The translations under genes and the position numbers were made by a program. The notes under the pieces are model-generated. The model searched no databases. It was not told the DNA's origin and saw only the letters and a list, made by a program, of their open reading frames with translations. Shown one piece after another: positions 44,085 through 55,512 of a DNA stretch of 64,000 nucleotides. The stretch comes from Corella eumyota (Eukaryota > Chordata > Ascidiacea > Phlebobranchia > Corellidae), in the NCBI GenBank assembly GCA_963082875.1, contig OY720102.1, positions 13,304,990 to 13,368,989 of the forward strand, in the 5' to 3' direction. Position 1 is the first letter of the stretch. Every line of letters begins with the position of its first letter.

Positions 44085-45130
44085 AATTTTTTTTTTTTTT
44101 TTTTATATATATCTTTATCCTCGTTGTGGAAAAGTCGAATGCGCGACTTAAACATAGAGTAACATCAGTTACTCCGACCGAGTCTCGAGTTGCCTGTGGT
44201 AGTTTGAGAGAATGCCAGACACTTCGGCCCCCGGACACTTCGGCCAAAATTTTTTTTTCAAAACAGCGGGGATTTTGCATTTTAATTACCGCGTTAAATT
44301 TTATTTTCGCGTAGTTATATACAGTTTTTTAGACAGTATTTGAAACAAAATAAGCAGTAAATTAATATTTTATTTTAATAATAATGTGCAAGAACATGTT
44401 ATCTTTCTTTTGCCGTGTCAATTTTTTAATTTTACAAACTAAAACCTATAAAAAACTAATTTTGAAAGCGCGCGCTTTTAGGTGACGGAGGACAATGCAT
44501 AATGATATCTCGTATTTTGCCAAATAGTCCCGCCTTTCCAAACAATATTTGAAGAAAATAGAGCGTTAATTTTTTGTTTTTTACACTGAGGATTATGCAT
44601 AAATATGTTATCTTTCTTTTCCCGTGTCAATTTTTTAATTTTACAAACTAAAACCTATAAAAAACTAATTTTAAAAGCGCGCGCTTTTAGGTGACACAAG
44701 ACGATGCAATATAATATCACGTATTTTGCGAAATAGAGCCGTCTTTCCAAACGATATTTAAAGAAAATGGATCAATAATTAATCATTTTTTACACTGAGG
44801 AATGTGCATAAATATGTTATTAGTTATTGCCCGTGTTAATGTATATAAATTTATATACTAAAACACAAAGAATAAAACGTTTAAAGAGTTGCCAAAAGAT
44901 TTGTCCTGCAAAAAAACGGCGGAGAGTCGGCGATGAAATTCCCGTGTATAAAGTCAGCGTAAGACCATATTTTACCGATATTCAAAATAAAATTTTGCAT
45001 AAAGTACAGTTAATATAAAAGTTTTTATTGGTTGTTACGCCTTACTCAAGTGCGCTACAGCATGAGATCAGTGGGGATTGAACCCACGACCCCATGTGTG
45101 GTGTAGCAAGTGTTCTTACCACTACACAAC
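44085..45130 (-). repeat. SINE split by a composite non-autonomous element
   Basis: The 3' half of a minus-strand SINE (about 44,100-44,208, tctttatcctcgttgtgga ... gagttgcctgtggtagtttgaga) and its tRNA-like head (about 45,035-45,130, gggattgaacccacgacc) are separated by about 825 bases of other repeat. The middle of the SINE body is missing. Confidence 0.7.
44209..45034. mobile_element. 'CTTCGG'-terminus element with about 210-bp internal tandem repeats
   Basis: The left end is GCCAGACACTTCGGCCC followed by GGACACTTCGGCC. Inside are near-copies of a block of about 207-217 bases (CCGTGTCAATTTTTTAA near 44,415 and 44,622, weaker near 44,840), each with an AAGCGCGCGCTTTT palindrome in the first two. 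The right part (about 44,887-45,010) matches the inner arm of the MITE at 31,881 (GCAAAAAAACGGCGGAGAGTCGG), so this is a hybrid of two related elements. Confidence 0.6.
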
Positions 45131-45526
45131 CAAATATAAATAAGTTCAATAATATATTTTCTGCATTTAAAGAAAGTTTAATTAAAATTAATTTATTAAA
45201 GAAAATTAAGTTTCTATAGAATAATATGCTGTGTAGTGTTAAGGTGCCATAATTTTAAAACAAAACTAAAAAAGAAAATCTTTTGTTGATAAAATAAATG
45301 TTTTTTGACCATTCTGCGAAATTTTTAATTTTAACGTTTATACAACACAAATATTTTGCTTTAGAATTCTGTATGTGACATTTTAATAAATCAACAATTT
45401 TTAATATTTAGACCTTGTATAGTATAGCTGACAAAGTGAAGAACTTTGCTGTTGTTTACTTTTTTGACATTACTGAGGTGCCAGACTTCAACAAAATGTA
45501 CTAATTATACGACCCCTGCGCAACTA

Positions 45527-47038
45527 TTTTTGTTGGAAAATAAATGTTGGAGGTAAGTATTGTGATGTCATAAGTGATGGGATTGTTATAACAAAATTGG
45601 GCAATAATTGTTTTAGAACTTAAATGGTGTAGATTTTTGTTGTTAAATATATTATGATGTCATATAGGAACAATGAATGTGTTAAAAGCTTGTTGTGCAA
45701 ACAATCTCGGTTATTGTCTCTACACGAGCTCAATCGAGGCTTTCGGACAGAACTATGTATCTACTAGGGGGCTGTAGTGAAAACACTATTTACTGTTACT
45801 CTTCTGTGATGTCATACGAAAGGATAAAGAAGGACGTGGAGGAGCTCGTACTGGAGTGGAATAGAAAACAAATGAAAAATGGAGAGGTGGAGTCATTACA
45901 ATTGTCTTCTTTTGTTCTTTTTAGTAATGACGTCATAATACTTTGTAGAAACTGGTCACGTGTGCACCTAGAGGTTCTGATATTTATGGCGAGAATGACA
46001 ATGTCACCAAATCGATTCTTTTGCGCCATCTTGTGACTAAAGTGATCAAATCTCTTATTCCACCAGAGGCGCTACAAACTCGAATGTACGTTGGAAATGT
46101 GGCTTGGTGTCACGTGATCGCAGCCACGAAAATGCAGGTAAACAAAACTTAGGTGTTCACTGCTTTAATATTGGGTTAGTGTGCAAAAGGTCTCTGGTTC
46201 GAGCACCACCACAGCCATATATAGCTCCGGTTGTAACTAATATGTCTCAGCATGATTTTACTGAAAGATTAGGTTTTAAGTTTAGTGAAAAATATTTGTT
46301 TATATTTTGGTTATGTTAAAAAATTCTAAGAAATTAACTTGTACTCTGACTATAACTCATATTGTACAGGAGTCACCTTTTTTGGTTGGGGGAAACACCT
46401 ACTTTCCGTGTGACGAAACCCCAGAATTATCGTACCTGAGATTAAATTTGAAATTCTAGAAGCATTTGGGTTTTACCTTCCACAAGAGGGAGCTGGTGTT
46501 GCCGTTTTGGTTGTTTATCCTCATTTCAACGTTTGTTGTTTGTCGTTGTCAGGTGCTGGGTTGGTTTGGGGTCAAAAAAGAGGTAAATATTTAGTTTATT
46601 GAGTAATTTTTAGCTGGGTTACTGTGATAAAGGTTTTAATTAAAAACTTATGCGCAAAAACACTATTTTACCATTAACATCGACCTAAATTTTGGTTAAA
46701 TGTCATGGTGTAAAACTTATCCCTTTGAAATAAACCCCATACCTATTTGGATAATACTTTGGTGACGAGGGTCAGTATGTTAAGTTATTGCAAGGGTTAA
46801 ACATTTATTTCATGTATAATACTTTTAATGACAACTATTTCATGATTTTTAGCCCAATATTACACCAAACATGGCCAAGTTGTCCTGCACAAGATTCACC
46901 GTCTTCAATCAAAAGTTTGTGGAACATTTTGGCTACAAACCAAAGTATAGTTGGCCTGAATCGTTGAATTTAATGAAGAAATATGTGAACAAGATTGTAA
47001 ATGAAGTAGAAAATAATAACTTGAAAAAAATTGATTAA
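45527..47038 (+). pseudogene. 3-beta-HSD-like gene copy 2, broken
   Basis: Exon 1 is reduced to its last bases (WKINVG, about 45,537-45,552). Exon 2 starts at 45,668 (MNVLKACCANNLGYC, YTSSIEAFG), then exon 3 at 45,949-46,137 (LVTCAPRGSDIYGENDNVTK, MYVGNVAWCHVIAA), exon 4 at 46,370-46,582 and exon 5 at 46,853-47,038 (LSCTRFTVFNQKF, YKPKYSWPES). Exon 2 has a frameshift near 45,765 and exon 4 an in-frame TAG (copy 1 reads TAC). Exon 5 is open here, unlike copy 1. The SDR family call is secure; this copy cannot encode the whole enzyme. Confidence 0.75.
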
Positions 47039-47159
47039 TTTATATATATGTGATTCAATTTTGTTGAAATGTTTGTATTAGAATTTTGTTGTGAAATAAA
47101 ATAAAAGCAACGTGCAATACACTTTTTTAGTCGAGGATAAATTATAAAATATGTTTTGC

Positions 47160-47225
47160 CAGTTTTGGCGTCGGTCGTAAATACGTCATCCACTCTCTGT
47201 ATATAAACAGCTGATTCACGTGCCG
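47160..47225 (+). promoter_or_regulatory. Conserved promoter-like block (copy 2)
   Basis: TACGTCA (47,182-47,188), TATAAA (47,202-47,207) and CACGTG (47,217-47,222) in the same order and spacing as in copy 1. The first CRE-like site has changed to GGCGTCG. Confidence 0.45.
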
Positions 47226-47509
47226 CGTTATTTAAAGTTGAAGGTTTTGTATGGAAGCTTGTTCTTGTGTGAGTTCGTGGCTAGTAACTTTAATTTGTTA
47301 AATTTGAAGCAGTTATCTTTAATAGCAGATTAGAAAACACACGATTGGTAATTTCATTAAGCTTATATTGCTAAAGATTTATTGAATTAGAATATTTTGG
47401 CATTTTTGAAAATTTAATATTCGTTTAACTCATTTTTTTAAATAAATGGTTAAATTTGTTGTATTTTATTTAATTTTTATGTTTTAGCATAAAGTGAAGA
47501 GTGTAGGGT

Positions 47510-47672
47510 ATTTTATGTGCAAATCTAATGTGAGTAATTTTTGGATTCAGTTTTCCAAACTTGATCTGTGGGTCAGCTGGAAGAATATTGTTTGTGTGGA
47601 GTTTTTAGACATTCGAATTTTTATTGCTTCTTGATGGTGGTGTGGATATTCTTTGCCGATATTTCAAGTAAA
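47510..47672 (+). pseudogene. Relic of the NLR 'IFFAEIS' exon after duplication copy 2
   Basis: Reads VVWIFFADISSK with a gtaaaa donor-like end at about 47,670. It occupies the same place after the promoter block as the relic at about 6.1 kb, and preceding sequence (gggtcagctggaagaatattg) is also related to that near 6.0 kb. The NLR gene that would follow it is not present to the right. Confidence 0.45.
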
Positions 47673-47750
47673 ATAACATAAACATTTATAAAAATATGTT
47701 GCTAATTATTAAATTGAAACAGTATTTCGTAAACTTCAAAAAATTGTAAT

Positions 47751-49140
47751 GCAAGACACTTCGGCACAAACAGCTCGGACCGTAAATTTTTGTCTAAAAC
47801 AGCGGGGCAGAAGCCCGTCAAAAAAATATTTTTCGCGTAGTAACAGACGATATTGTAGACGATTTTTTTAAACTAAAAGATGCAAAAAAACATTTTTCTT
47901 AAACAAAATTTGTTTAAAAACATGTTGTTATTTAGTTACCGTGTTAATTTACACTAAAAAACTTAAGATAAAATGTGTAAAGTTAGGCAACAATGCGAAA
48001 CGTGAGTTGTCGATTGGTCGTATTTCGCAAAAAAATGCCCTTTTCAATGCAATAATTTAAGCTAACGAAGAATAAATTAATATTTTTTTATTTATTATCG
48101 ATCTAAGATATGTTGTCGTCCAATTTCCGTGTTAAATATTAAAATTTTAGCAGCTTTTAAGCGACACTCGCACTTTCGGGCAACATCAAAGCAGTTTTGC
48201 CGAAAACGTTGCTATGAGCAGGTGTTATAACGCGAAATTCTTTAAATTAAGTCAGAAGGTCGTTCAGTACATCCTGACTTAATCTCACTGATTCAGGATA
48301 GTTAACAAAAACACGCCAATTTAAATTACATTTTTTTTTAAGGGATATAGTTAAATATTAAACATGCAAAAAAAACAATTTATATTTGCAAACTATTTAG
48401 TGAAAACAATTTTATAATATGATTAATTTTTATTAAAAATTGTTTTAAATAACAACATTTAAAAAATAATCAAAACTTGCATTGCTTTTGTCACTTTAAA
48501 GTGCGCTACTTTAAATCGTTTTTTTTTTAATTATTTTGTGTTACTAAGTTAAAAAGTTGACATAGGAAATAAACAACAATAATGTTTTGCTAATTTTGTA
48601 GCAATAAATAGTTATATGATGATTTATTTTCTTTAAATATTGGTCTTAAAACACGAAAAACGAGACTCGCTGTTTCTCTTCTTTTTATCGCTTGAAAGCG
48701 TTCGACATTTCCTTGTTTTAGTTTATACTTTGATATAACTTGACACGGGCAAATAACTAATAACATATTTATACACATTATTTAGTAAATAAATTATAAA
48801 TTGATGTTTTATTTCCTTTAAATATTGTTCAGAAAAGCGGCTTTATTCCACAAAATACGTTATGGTATTACGTATTTGCTTCTGAAAACCACTTGCTTTT
48901 AAACTAACTTTTTTATAGAATTTAGTTATCGTAATTGTAAAATTGACGCAGGAAATGAAAGACAACATATTTTTTCACATTATTTATTAAACAAATTATC
49001 GATTCAATGCTTATTTTATTTCAAATACAAAAGACAACTTTCCATGAATACGCGAGAACAAAATATTTCGCGGTAATTGAAATGCAAACGCCCCGCTTTT
49101 TAAAACAAATCTTCGGGCTGATCAAAATGTCTGGTTACCA
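47751..49140. mobile_element. 1.4-kb non-autonomous 'CTTCGG' element with internal about 190-bp repeats (copy A)
   Basis: Left end AAGACACTTCGGCACAAAC and AAAACAGCGGGG; right end in reverse complement GGTAACCAGACATTTTGAT, then GCCCGAAGATTTG and AAAAAGCGGGG, so the termini are inverted and related to those at 31.9 and 44.2 kb. Three diverged internal copies start TTGACATAGGAAAT (48,556), TTGACACGGGCAAAT (48,739) and TTGACGCAGGAAAT (48,941). It is non-coding; the open frame at 48,590-48,778 only reflects the repeat. Confidence 0.65.
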
Positions 49141-49253
49141 ACAATTTAATTTACACTTATTTGCTTGTAAGTGGCCAAAATTGGAAAGTTTTTAATATTT
49201 TTGTTGCATTTTTTTGGTAAAATGGTGTTTGAAATATTTTTATGTTAAAATTT

Positions 49254-52200
49254 TTTTGTTTTGAAATATTTTTATGTTAAAAATTTTTATGTTAAAAATT
49301 TTAAGTGTTTTGAAATATTTTTATGTTAAAAATTTTTTCAAGAAACGCATTATAAACTACAAACATGTTTAAGTGAAAGAAAAAAACAATACTGTTGGTT
49401 ATGATCAACGCAAGTCTAAAGTGACAATAATGTGCAAGTAAACAAAAACGAGGGCAATTTAGTGAGGTAATAAAAAAATAACAGTAAAAAAAACAGTCAA
49501 TGTAAACTAGATGTCAATAACCTCAATGTCCGGATAGAAGTGGGTCCGCTTTCTAATGCGTTTGGGACGTGAAGTTGTTGGTTCAGTTAACACCAAATTG
49601 TCACTATTTTCCATTGGTAGTCCCACATGCGTTGCCTCACTGTCTGGGGTTAATGTGGGTTCAGTGTGCCTTGCATTAAGCATGTTCCCTAGCATAGGTG
49701 GCCTCACACAGGTTGGCTCGTTAAAAGTATATGATGTTGCCTCTGTTGAGGTCCCTGTAAATAATTTTAACCGGTTAAAATGTACCATTTGGGATTTACC
49801 TTCTTTATTTTTTATGACATAATTAACGTTATTTAATATCTTTTCTACAATAAAAGGTCCCTTATAAGGTAAATGGAACTTCTTCGATTTATTTAGAGGT
49901 ATGGCTGGGTTCGTTAAAAGTACATTATCACCAATTTTAAATGGGACGCCATGTTGTTTCTTGTCGTAATTTCTTTTCATACGTTCTCGTTGTTTTTCCA
50001 AGGTTTTACGGGCAGTGTCTTGGGCTGACTTTAGGCGTTTGCTTAAGTCCTCGACTAGTGTCTTGTATGGCGTTGCTTCTGTCGGACAGCCCGTTCCTGC
50101 GTGGCCTGGCAGACGTAACTTGTGGCCGGTCAGCAAGTAGTGCGGGGAATACCCGGTGCTTTCATGAATACTAGCGTTATAGGAGGCTACCACTGCGGGT
50201 AGAGTGATATCCCAACCCGTTTCATCGCTTTGAACGTAATTACGTAGCATGGACGCAATAGTTCGATTGTTTCGCTCTACGCCTCCATTTCCGGCTGGAT
50301 GATATGCAGTTGTTCTTGATTTTTTACTACCCATAAGCTTGAGCAGCTCCTGGAAAAGTTGACTTTCAAAGTTTGTTCCACGGTCAGAATGAACTATTTC
50401 AGGCACCCCGTGTACCGTAAACCAGTTGCTGAAAAGTATCGAAGCCGTTTCAGTTGTTGTCTGGTGTCGCATAGGCCATGCGCGTACATACTTTGTAAAA
50501 ATGTCACACGCTACGAAAATGAAACGGTTTCCGGATTTGGTTATGGGTAGTGGACCCATCACATCTATTTGAATGCGTTGCATTGGTCGATCTTCTGACG
50601 ATGGTATTAATGGCGCTCGTGGGTTTTGAGTCGCTCTTTTATTCATATTACAGTCATTGCATCGTTTGCAATATGCTTCTGTGTGACTTCTCCACTGATG
50701 CCAATAAAATCTTTCATTTATTTTGGCGCAGGTTTTGCTAATTCCAAGATGTCCGCCACCATGTGGACTATCGTGAAATTTTATTAGGACCGTATCTATT
50801 AAAGAATCCGGCAACTTTGTAGATCATTTCCGCTGACAAGGACGAACATTTTTCCCCAAAGTAAACAATATTATTTCTACACACCAAGTGGTCGAATTTG
50901 TCCCAGTAGTGTTTACTGGCTGGAGGTAATTTCTTTACCGTTTTTTGGTTTGGTCTTATTCCCTTTTTTAACCAATCAAAAATGGGGGCTATGTTTTTAT
51001 CAGCCTGTTGTAATTCCGCGATTTTTGTTTTTGATATCTCTGGCTCGAGGCTGAATTCCAAACTTTCAATTGCGTTGCAAGGTTGTTTATTTTGTTGTAT
51101 ATTGTAGGGAAAATCATCGGGAATTGGCTCCAGTCTGCTAAGGGAGTCGGCATTTCCATGTTTATTTCCTGGCCGGTGAATTAGTTTGAAATTGTACCCA
51201 GCTAGATGTTCCACCCATCTAGCGCATTAACCATACAACTCTTTTGATTTCCATAACCACCGAAGCGAAGAATGGTCGGTGCGAATGATAAATTTATCTC
51301 CTATCAGATAACATCGAAATAGTTTCGTGGCAAATACGATGGCCAGCAATTCTTTTCTTGTGGTAGAATAATTTCTTTCGGCTTTTGACAAAGTTCTACT
51401 ACCATAGGCAACCACGTGTTCTTTTCCATTTTGTTCTTGGGACAGAACACACCCGATGGCGTGATTAGATGCATCGGTGTCCAATATAAAAGGCTTGTCA
51501 AAATTAGGGTATTGAAGAATTGGAGTTTCTGTTAGTCGATGTTTTAAAGAAATAAATGATTCCTGACATTCATCAGTCCAGTTAAACTTTTTCCCCTTTT
51601 CTGTTAGCTTATGTAATGGCCCGGCAATGTTGGCATAGCCTTTAATGAATTTCCGGTAATACGATGTTAAACCAACAAATTGACATACATGTTTTACATT
51701 TTTTGGTATTGGCCATTCTTTGACTGCTTTTATTTTGTCAGGGTCACATTTAATTCCATCGCGCGACACAATATGCCCCAAAAAACTTCCTTCATGTTTA
51801 AAAAATGAACACTTTGATGGTTTTAAAGTTAACCCAGCCGATTGTAGGCGAGCGAAAACTTCTTTAAGGCGCCTTACATGTTCTTCAAAGGTTTTCGAGT
51901 ACCCAAGTCATCCAAGTAGGCTAATGCCCCCTGCCATTCAATCGTTCAGTACAATACGCATAAGACGCTGGAAACTCGCTGCTGAATTACGCAAACCCAT
52001 AGGCATGACCTTGAATTCATATAAACCCATGTGGCTAGCAAAGGCAGTTTACTCCCTTGAGGCTTTGTCCATTGGAATCTGGTAATAACCAGACCGAAGG
52101 TCTCGTGTGGAAAAATAAACAGACTGAGATATTTCGTCTAGGCTTTCATCGACTCTGGGTATTGGATAGCTGTTTTTCTTAGTGATGGCGTTGACCAGCC

Positions 52201-54966
52201 GATAGTCTACACAAAACCTAGTTCCTCCTGATTTCTTTTTTACTAGAACCACAGAACTTGACCAGGGGGACTGAGAGGGTTGAATTAGATCCTGTTTACG
52301 CATTTCTTTAATAATTTGTTCAACGTTGTCTTTATATTTATGGGGAACACGCCTTGGCGCTTGTCGAACAGGTTTACTACTGCCCGTGTCTATTTCATGT
52401 TTGACAAGATTCGTCCTTCCTATTTCATAAGGCGAGGTGGAGAAGACACATTTATATTGCTTTACCATTTTTATTACAATCTGGCGTTGACTTTCTGTCA
52501 AAGTTTTGCTTATATTGACGCTATCTTCTGCGTGATCTACTTGATGTTGGCTCGAGGTAGGCTGTATTTCTTCAACCGAATGATCATGTTCAAGTAACTT
52601 AAAACAGGACGAATTTTTGCATGTACATTTATGCGATGCTTGATTGATGATAGCACAGGTACCAGGTATTCGGCAACTATCGGAACCTATGGCTGAAACG
52701 GGGGATACTGTTGCTACTCGCACACCGTTGTGTAAAGTGACGCTATCATCGGTCAGGTTAGCTATTCTTACTTCAACTAAATTCGATTTTATGTTGGTTA
52801 TTGCCGAAGCAACAAGAAGGCCATAACGTTCACCAAATTCTATATTTCGCTCCACCAAAACAGACATGTTAGGTATTTAAGCTGCTATTAAATTATTATT
52901 ACACTTTGCTAACAGCCTTAACTCCGTGAAAGCTGGAACGGAAACTTCCTCTATTAAAAATGCCTCATGGCGTTGAAATATATAAGGTTTACTTATAATG
53001 GGCACTGACGTACGACCCAGGGTTAAATAATTGGATTTATAACATATTTGACATTTTCCCTTTGTAAAAAGTCCAGTCCCAGAATGAAGTCGTGGGAAAT
53101 ATCTGGGCTTATAAACATTTGTAACCATGACGTTACATTCCCCAAGGTAACTGGTAGTGATGCCATGCCAGTTATAATTAGAGGACTACCATTAGCGCCC
53201 ACTAAATTAGGGGAGGACTCCGGGGGTTTAGTAACATTTTTAGTGCCTTTTCTTAGTTTATCCCAAACACGCTGGTGCACTAAGGTAACACTGGCACCAG
53301 TATCCAACAAAGCGCAAACAGGTAAATTTTCAACTAATAAATTTACAAAACGACGTAACGAGTTACCTTGTGCCGCATTTTTAGTTATAGGTAGAGCAGG
53401 TTGTTCGGGTTGAATACTTTTTTTACGGGGTCTTTTTGTTGTAACTAAAACCTCGGGTCGGGTCGGGGTTGGTATCGTGGGCGTCGTCCCAGTCTGCTGG
53501 TGTGGTATCCTATAAGTGTTACGAACGTTATACGGTATATTTTTGCTTATATACCTGGGACAATTTTGTCTTATATGTCCATAGTCAAAACAATAAAAAC
53601 ACTCACGGTTTCTATAGGGCACCCAGGAATCGGGCCTTTCCTTGTATGGCTGTCTACGTGACGGCCCAGCCATTTGTGATTTTATCAAATTCATTTCTGT
53701 CTGTATTGTCGAAATGGTTGTTGTTATTTCATCAGTTTACTTTTGTGCAACAGTTTGCATGTTTTCGATTTTTTCAAGAATTAGTGCCAGGTCATTTTTG
53801 GAAGATTGTTTCTCAACGTTCGCAGGCACCAATGAATGTGACGATGTGGAGTTATTGGCTTCCATGGCCTGGTTAGCAGCTAATAAAAAATCTCGTTTAT
53901 TTTCTTGATTGTTTTGAATTAGGTTACGAAGATTTTGATTCCTAAGACCGCGTAGTAGGGAAATGTACATGATTTTATTTTTTAAATTGCATTCAGCCGC
54001 CTTAGGGTAAGCCCTATCCCCCAAATTTCTAATCGCATAAACAAATCTGCGTACATCCTCTTCAGGCATTTGTATACGTTCGCTAAGTTGTGTTCGTATC
54101 TTAAAGGCATGTTGGTCGTTCACTGTTGCTTTTATTGCCCTACTGATTAGTTCGTCGAATTCAAGTGGATATAAACTCGCATCTTTTTCCTGGATTATCC
54201 ATTTGAGATCTTGATCAATACAGCTTAAAAAAATATGTTTTTTTTGATCGTCCGTAGCACCAGCGCTCTTACAGTAAGAGTTAAACACATTTAAAAATTC
54301 TTTAAAATCCTCGCCCTTAATAAATCGAGGCGGTGTTGTATATAAATTAAAAGACATAGTTAAATTTTAGAAGGTAAGAACAATTTGTAATATTAAAATA
54401 GCTACTATATTTAACTAGAGTCCTGACTATATCTAACAGAGCTAGCACGGTGGCGGGGTCCTGGCGCGCTCGCCAATTTGTTACAAGAAAAGTTTGATCG
54501 TCTCGTAATTTAGCCTAACGTTTAGGTGGCGATATAATAAAGGTCCTAATAATATATAACCCTCACCCTGAACTGTTTATTAGGACGAGACGATCTCCCT
54601 AATTTAGTAAAACCTAGGATACCCCGCTTTAACGGTCCACCGTAAAAACCAATCTAGCTAACTCTGTTATTTATATTAACATGTACGGTAGGTGTGTAAG
54701 CTTACTTTTAATAATCAATAAAAACTACTAAAACAATACTTGCAATAAAAACATAAGAGTAATAAAACAGTATAAAAACAATACGACTACACCTAACCGC
54801 ACCCAAGTCAGAACTACTTTTGGTAGGCGCCACATACAACAGTAAACGCTACAATCAGGTTTAGGGCAAGAAATCCCGATAAGGTTAATTAATTAGATAT
54901 ACTAGGGCATATACAGACTATCAGGTGTCAGGAGCCACCGACGCATGACAAAACATATATGTTACA
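49254..54966 (-). mobile_element. Ty3/gypsy LTR retrotransposon, broken, one LTR found
   Basis: Minus strand, in standard Ty3/gypsy order. Gag (about 54.36-53.74 kb) is followed by a CX2CX4HX4C zinc knuckle (CFYCFDYGHIRQNCP, about 53.6), an aspartic protease (CALLDTGASVTLVH, about 53.3), reverse transcriptase (about 52.4-51.6, with TRFCVDYRLVNAITKK), RNase H (about 51.6-51.2, FILDTDASNHAIGCVLS) and integrase (about 50.8-49.5, HLGISKTCAKINERFYWHQW zinc finger and the core with VHSDRGTNFESQLFQ). No envelope gene is seen. It is broken, with a handful of breaks, yet all domains are easily read, so it is fairly young. The parallel site in the second duplication copy (about 59.46-59.51 kb) lacks it. 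The exact low-coordinate edge is uncertain. Confidence 0.8.
54479..54966 (-). repeat. LTR of the Ty3/gypsy element (5' LTR, 488 bp)
   Basis: On the minus strand it begins TGTAACATATATG and ends CTTGTAACA, so it has TG...CA ends with a short inverted repeat (TGTAACA...). It adjoins a TGGCGAGCGCGCCAGG primer-binding-like stretch before gag. No second LTR was found beyond the integrase end. Confidence 0.6.
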
Positions 54967-55103
54967 TTTATGTTGATCCATTTTCAAAACTACAGGTATT
55001 TTTGCCTTGTAGACAATCTTGTAGGCCGCTATATCAATGGGTAATTCGTACTCGGGGGTTTTTAAATAAATTGTGAATATTGGTGGTCGCTAGCTACTAT
55101 GTG

Positions 55104-55512
55104 CACTGGCGTCGATCCTGGGGGTGCAGGGGGTTCATTTACCCCCATTTATAATTTTAATAAGTGCTGAATATATGTGGCACCCCTAGGTTGTTTGCAA
55201 ATGTTGCATTTTTTGCGTATAATTATAGTTATATAAGCGATTTTTTTTATATGTTGCCAAAAAAGGGCATATTCTGCGTGCCACGTTGTAGATTGTCTAA
55301 AACTGGCATTATTGCGAAACGAATAATGATAATAATTGTACTTCAGTTGGTTAAAGACTAATGTTGTCTGCTATCTTTGCGAATATTAAATTTAAGACTG
55401 TTAAGAGTTAAGTATAATGAGCACTTCAAAACAGGATTTTTTAGCGAAGATTTTACTATTTTTTGGCACCCCTAAATTTATTTATTTATTTATTTTTGGA
55501 TTGACGCCCACG
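55104..55512. mobile_element. hAT-type MITE with 8-bp target duplication (copy A)
   Basis: Flanked by ACTATGTG at 55,096-55,103 and 55,513-55,520. Ends CACTGGCGTCGATCC and, in reverse complement, CGTGGGCGTCAATCC, followed by GGGGTGC/GGCACCCC subterminal pairing. The 8-base duplication and short imperfect ends fit the hAT superfamily. Non-coding, 409 bp. Confidence 0.7.

Larger units (their letters stand above)
43940..45530 (+). pseudogene. TXNL4A: TXNL4A/DIM1 gene copy 2, broken (exon 3 lost)
   Basis: Exon 1 (43,940-44,068) is intact: MSYMLPHLTNGWQVDQSNLN. Exon 2 starts at 45,412 (TLYSIADKVKNFAVVYF...PDFNKMY) and hits a TAA in the codon after KMY (Glu expected), a different lesion from copy 1. 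The C-terminal exon is missing: sequence runs from YDPCATIF straight into the end of the first HSD3B-like exon, so about 1.07 kb present in copy 1 was deleted here. Intron 1 has grown by nested repeats. Confidence 0.85.

Noticed and set aside
41817-47670. Interpretation of the 41.8-kb repeat as two haplotypes joined by assembly
   Set aside because: Not fully excluded, but copy-specific SINEs, MITEs, deletions and distinct stop codons indicate long-separated paralogues rather than alleles.
48590-48973. 62-residue frame on the minus strand, found twice (also at 58,785-58,973)
   Set aside because: Conserved only because it lies inside the duplicated non-autonomous element; no start context or family similarity.
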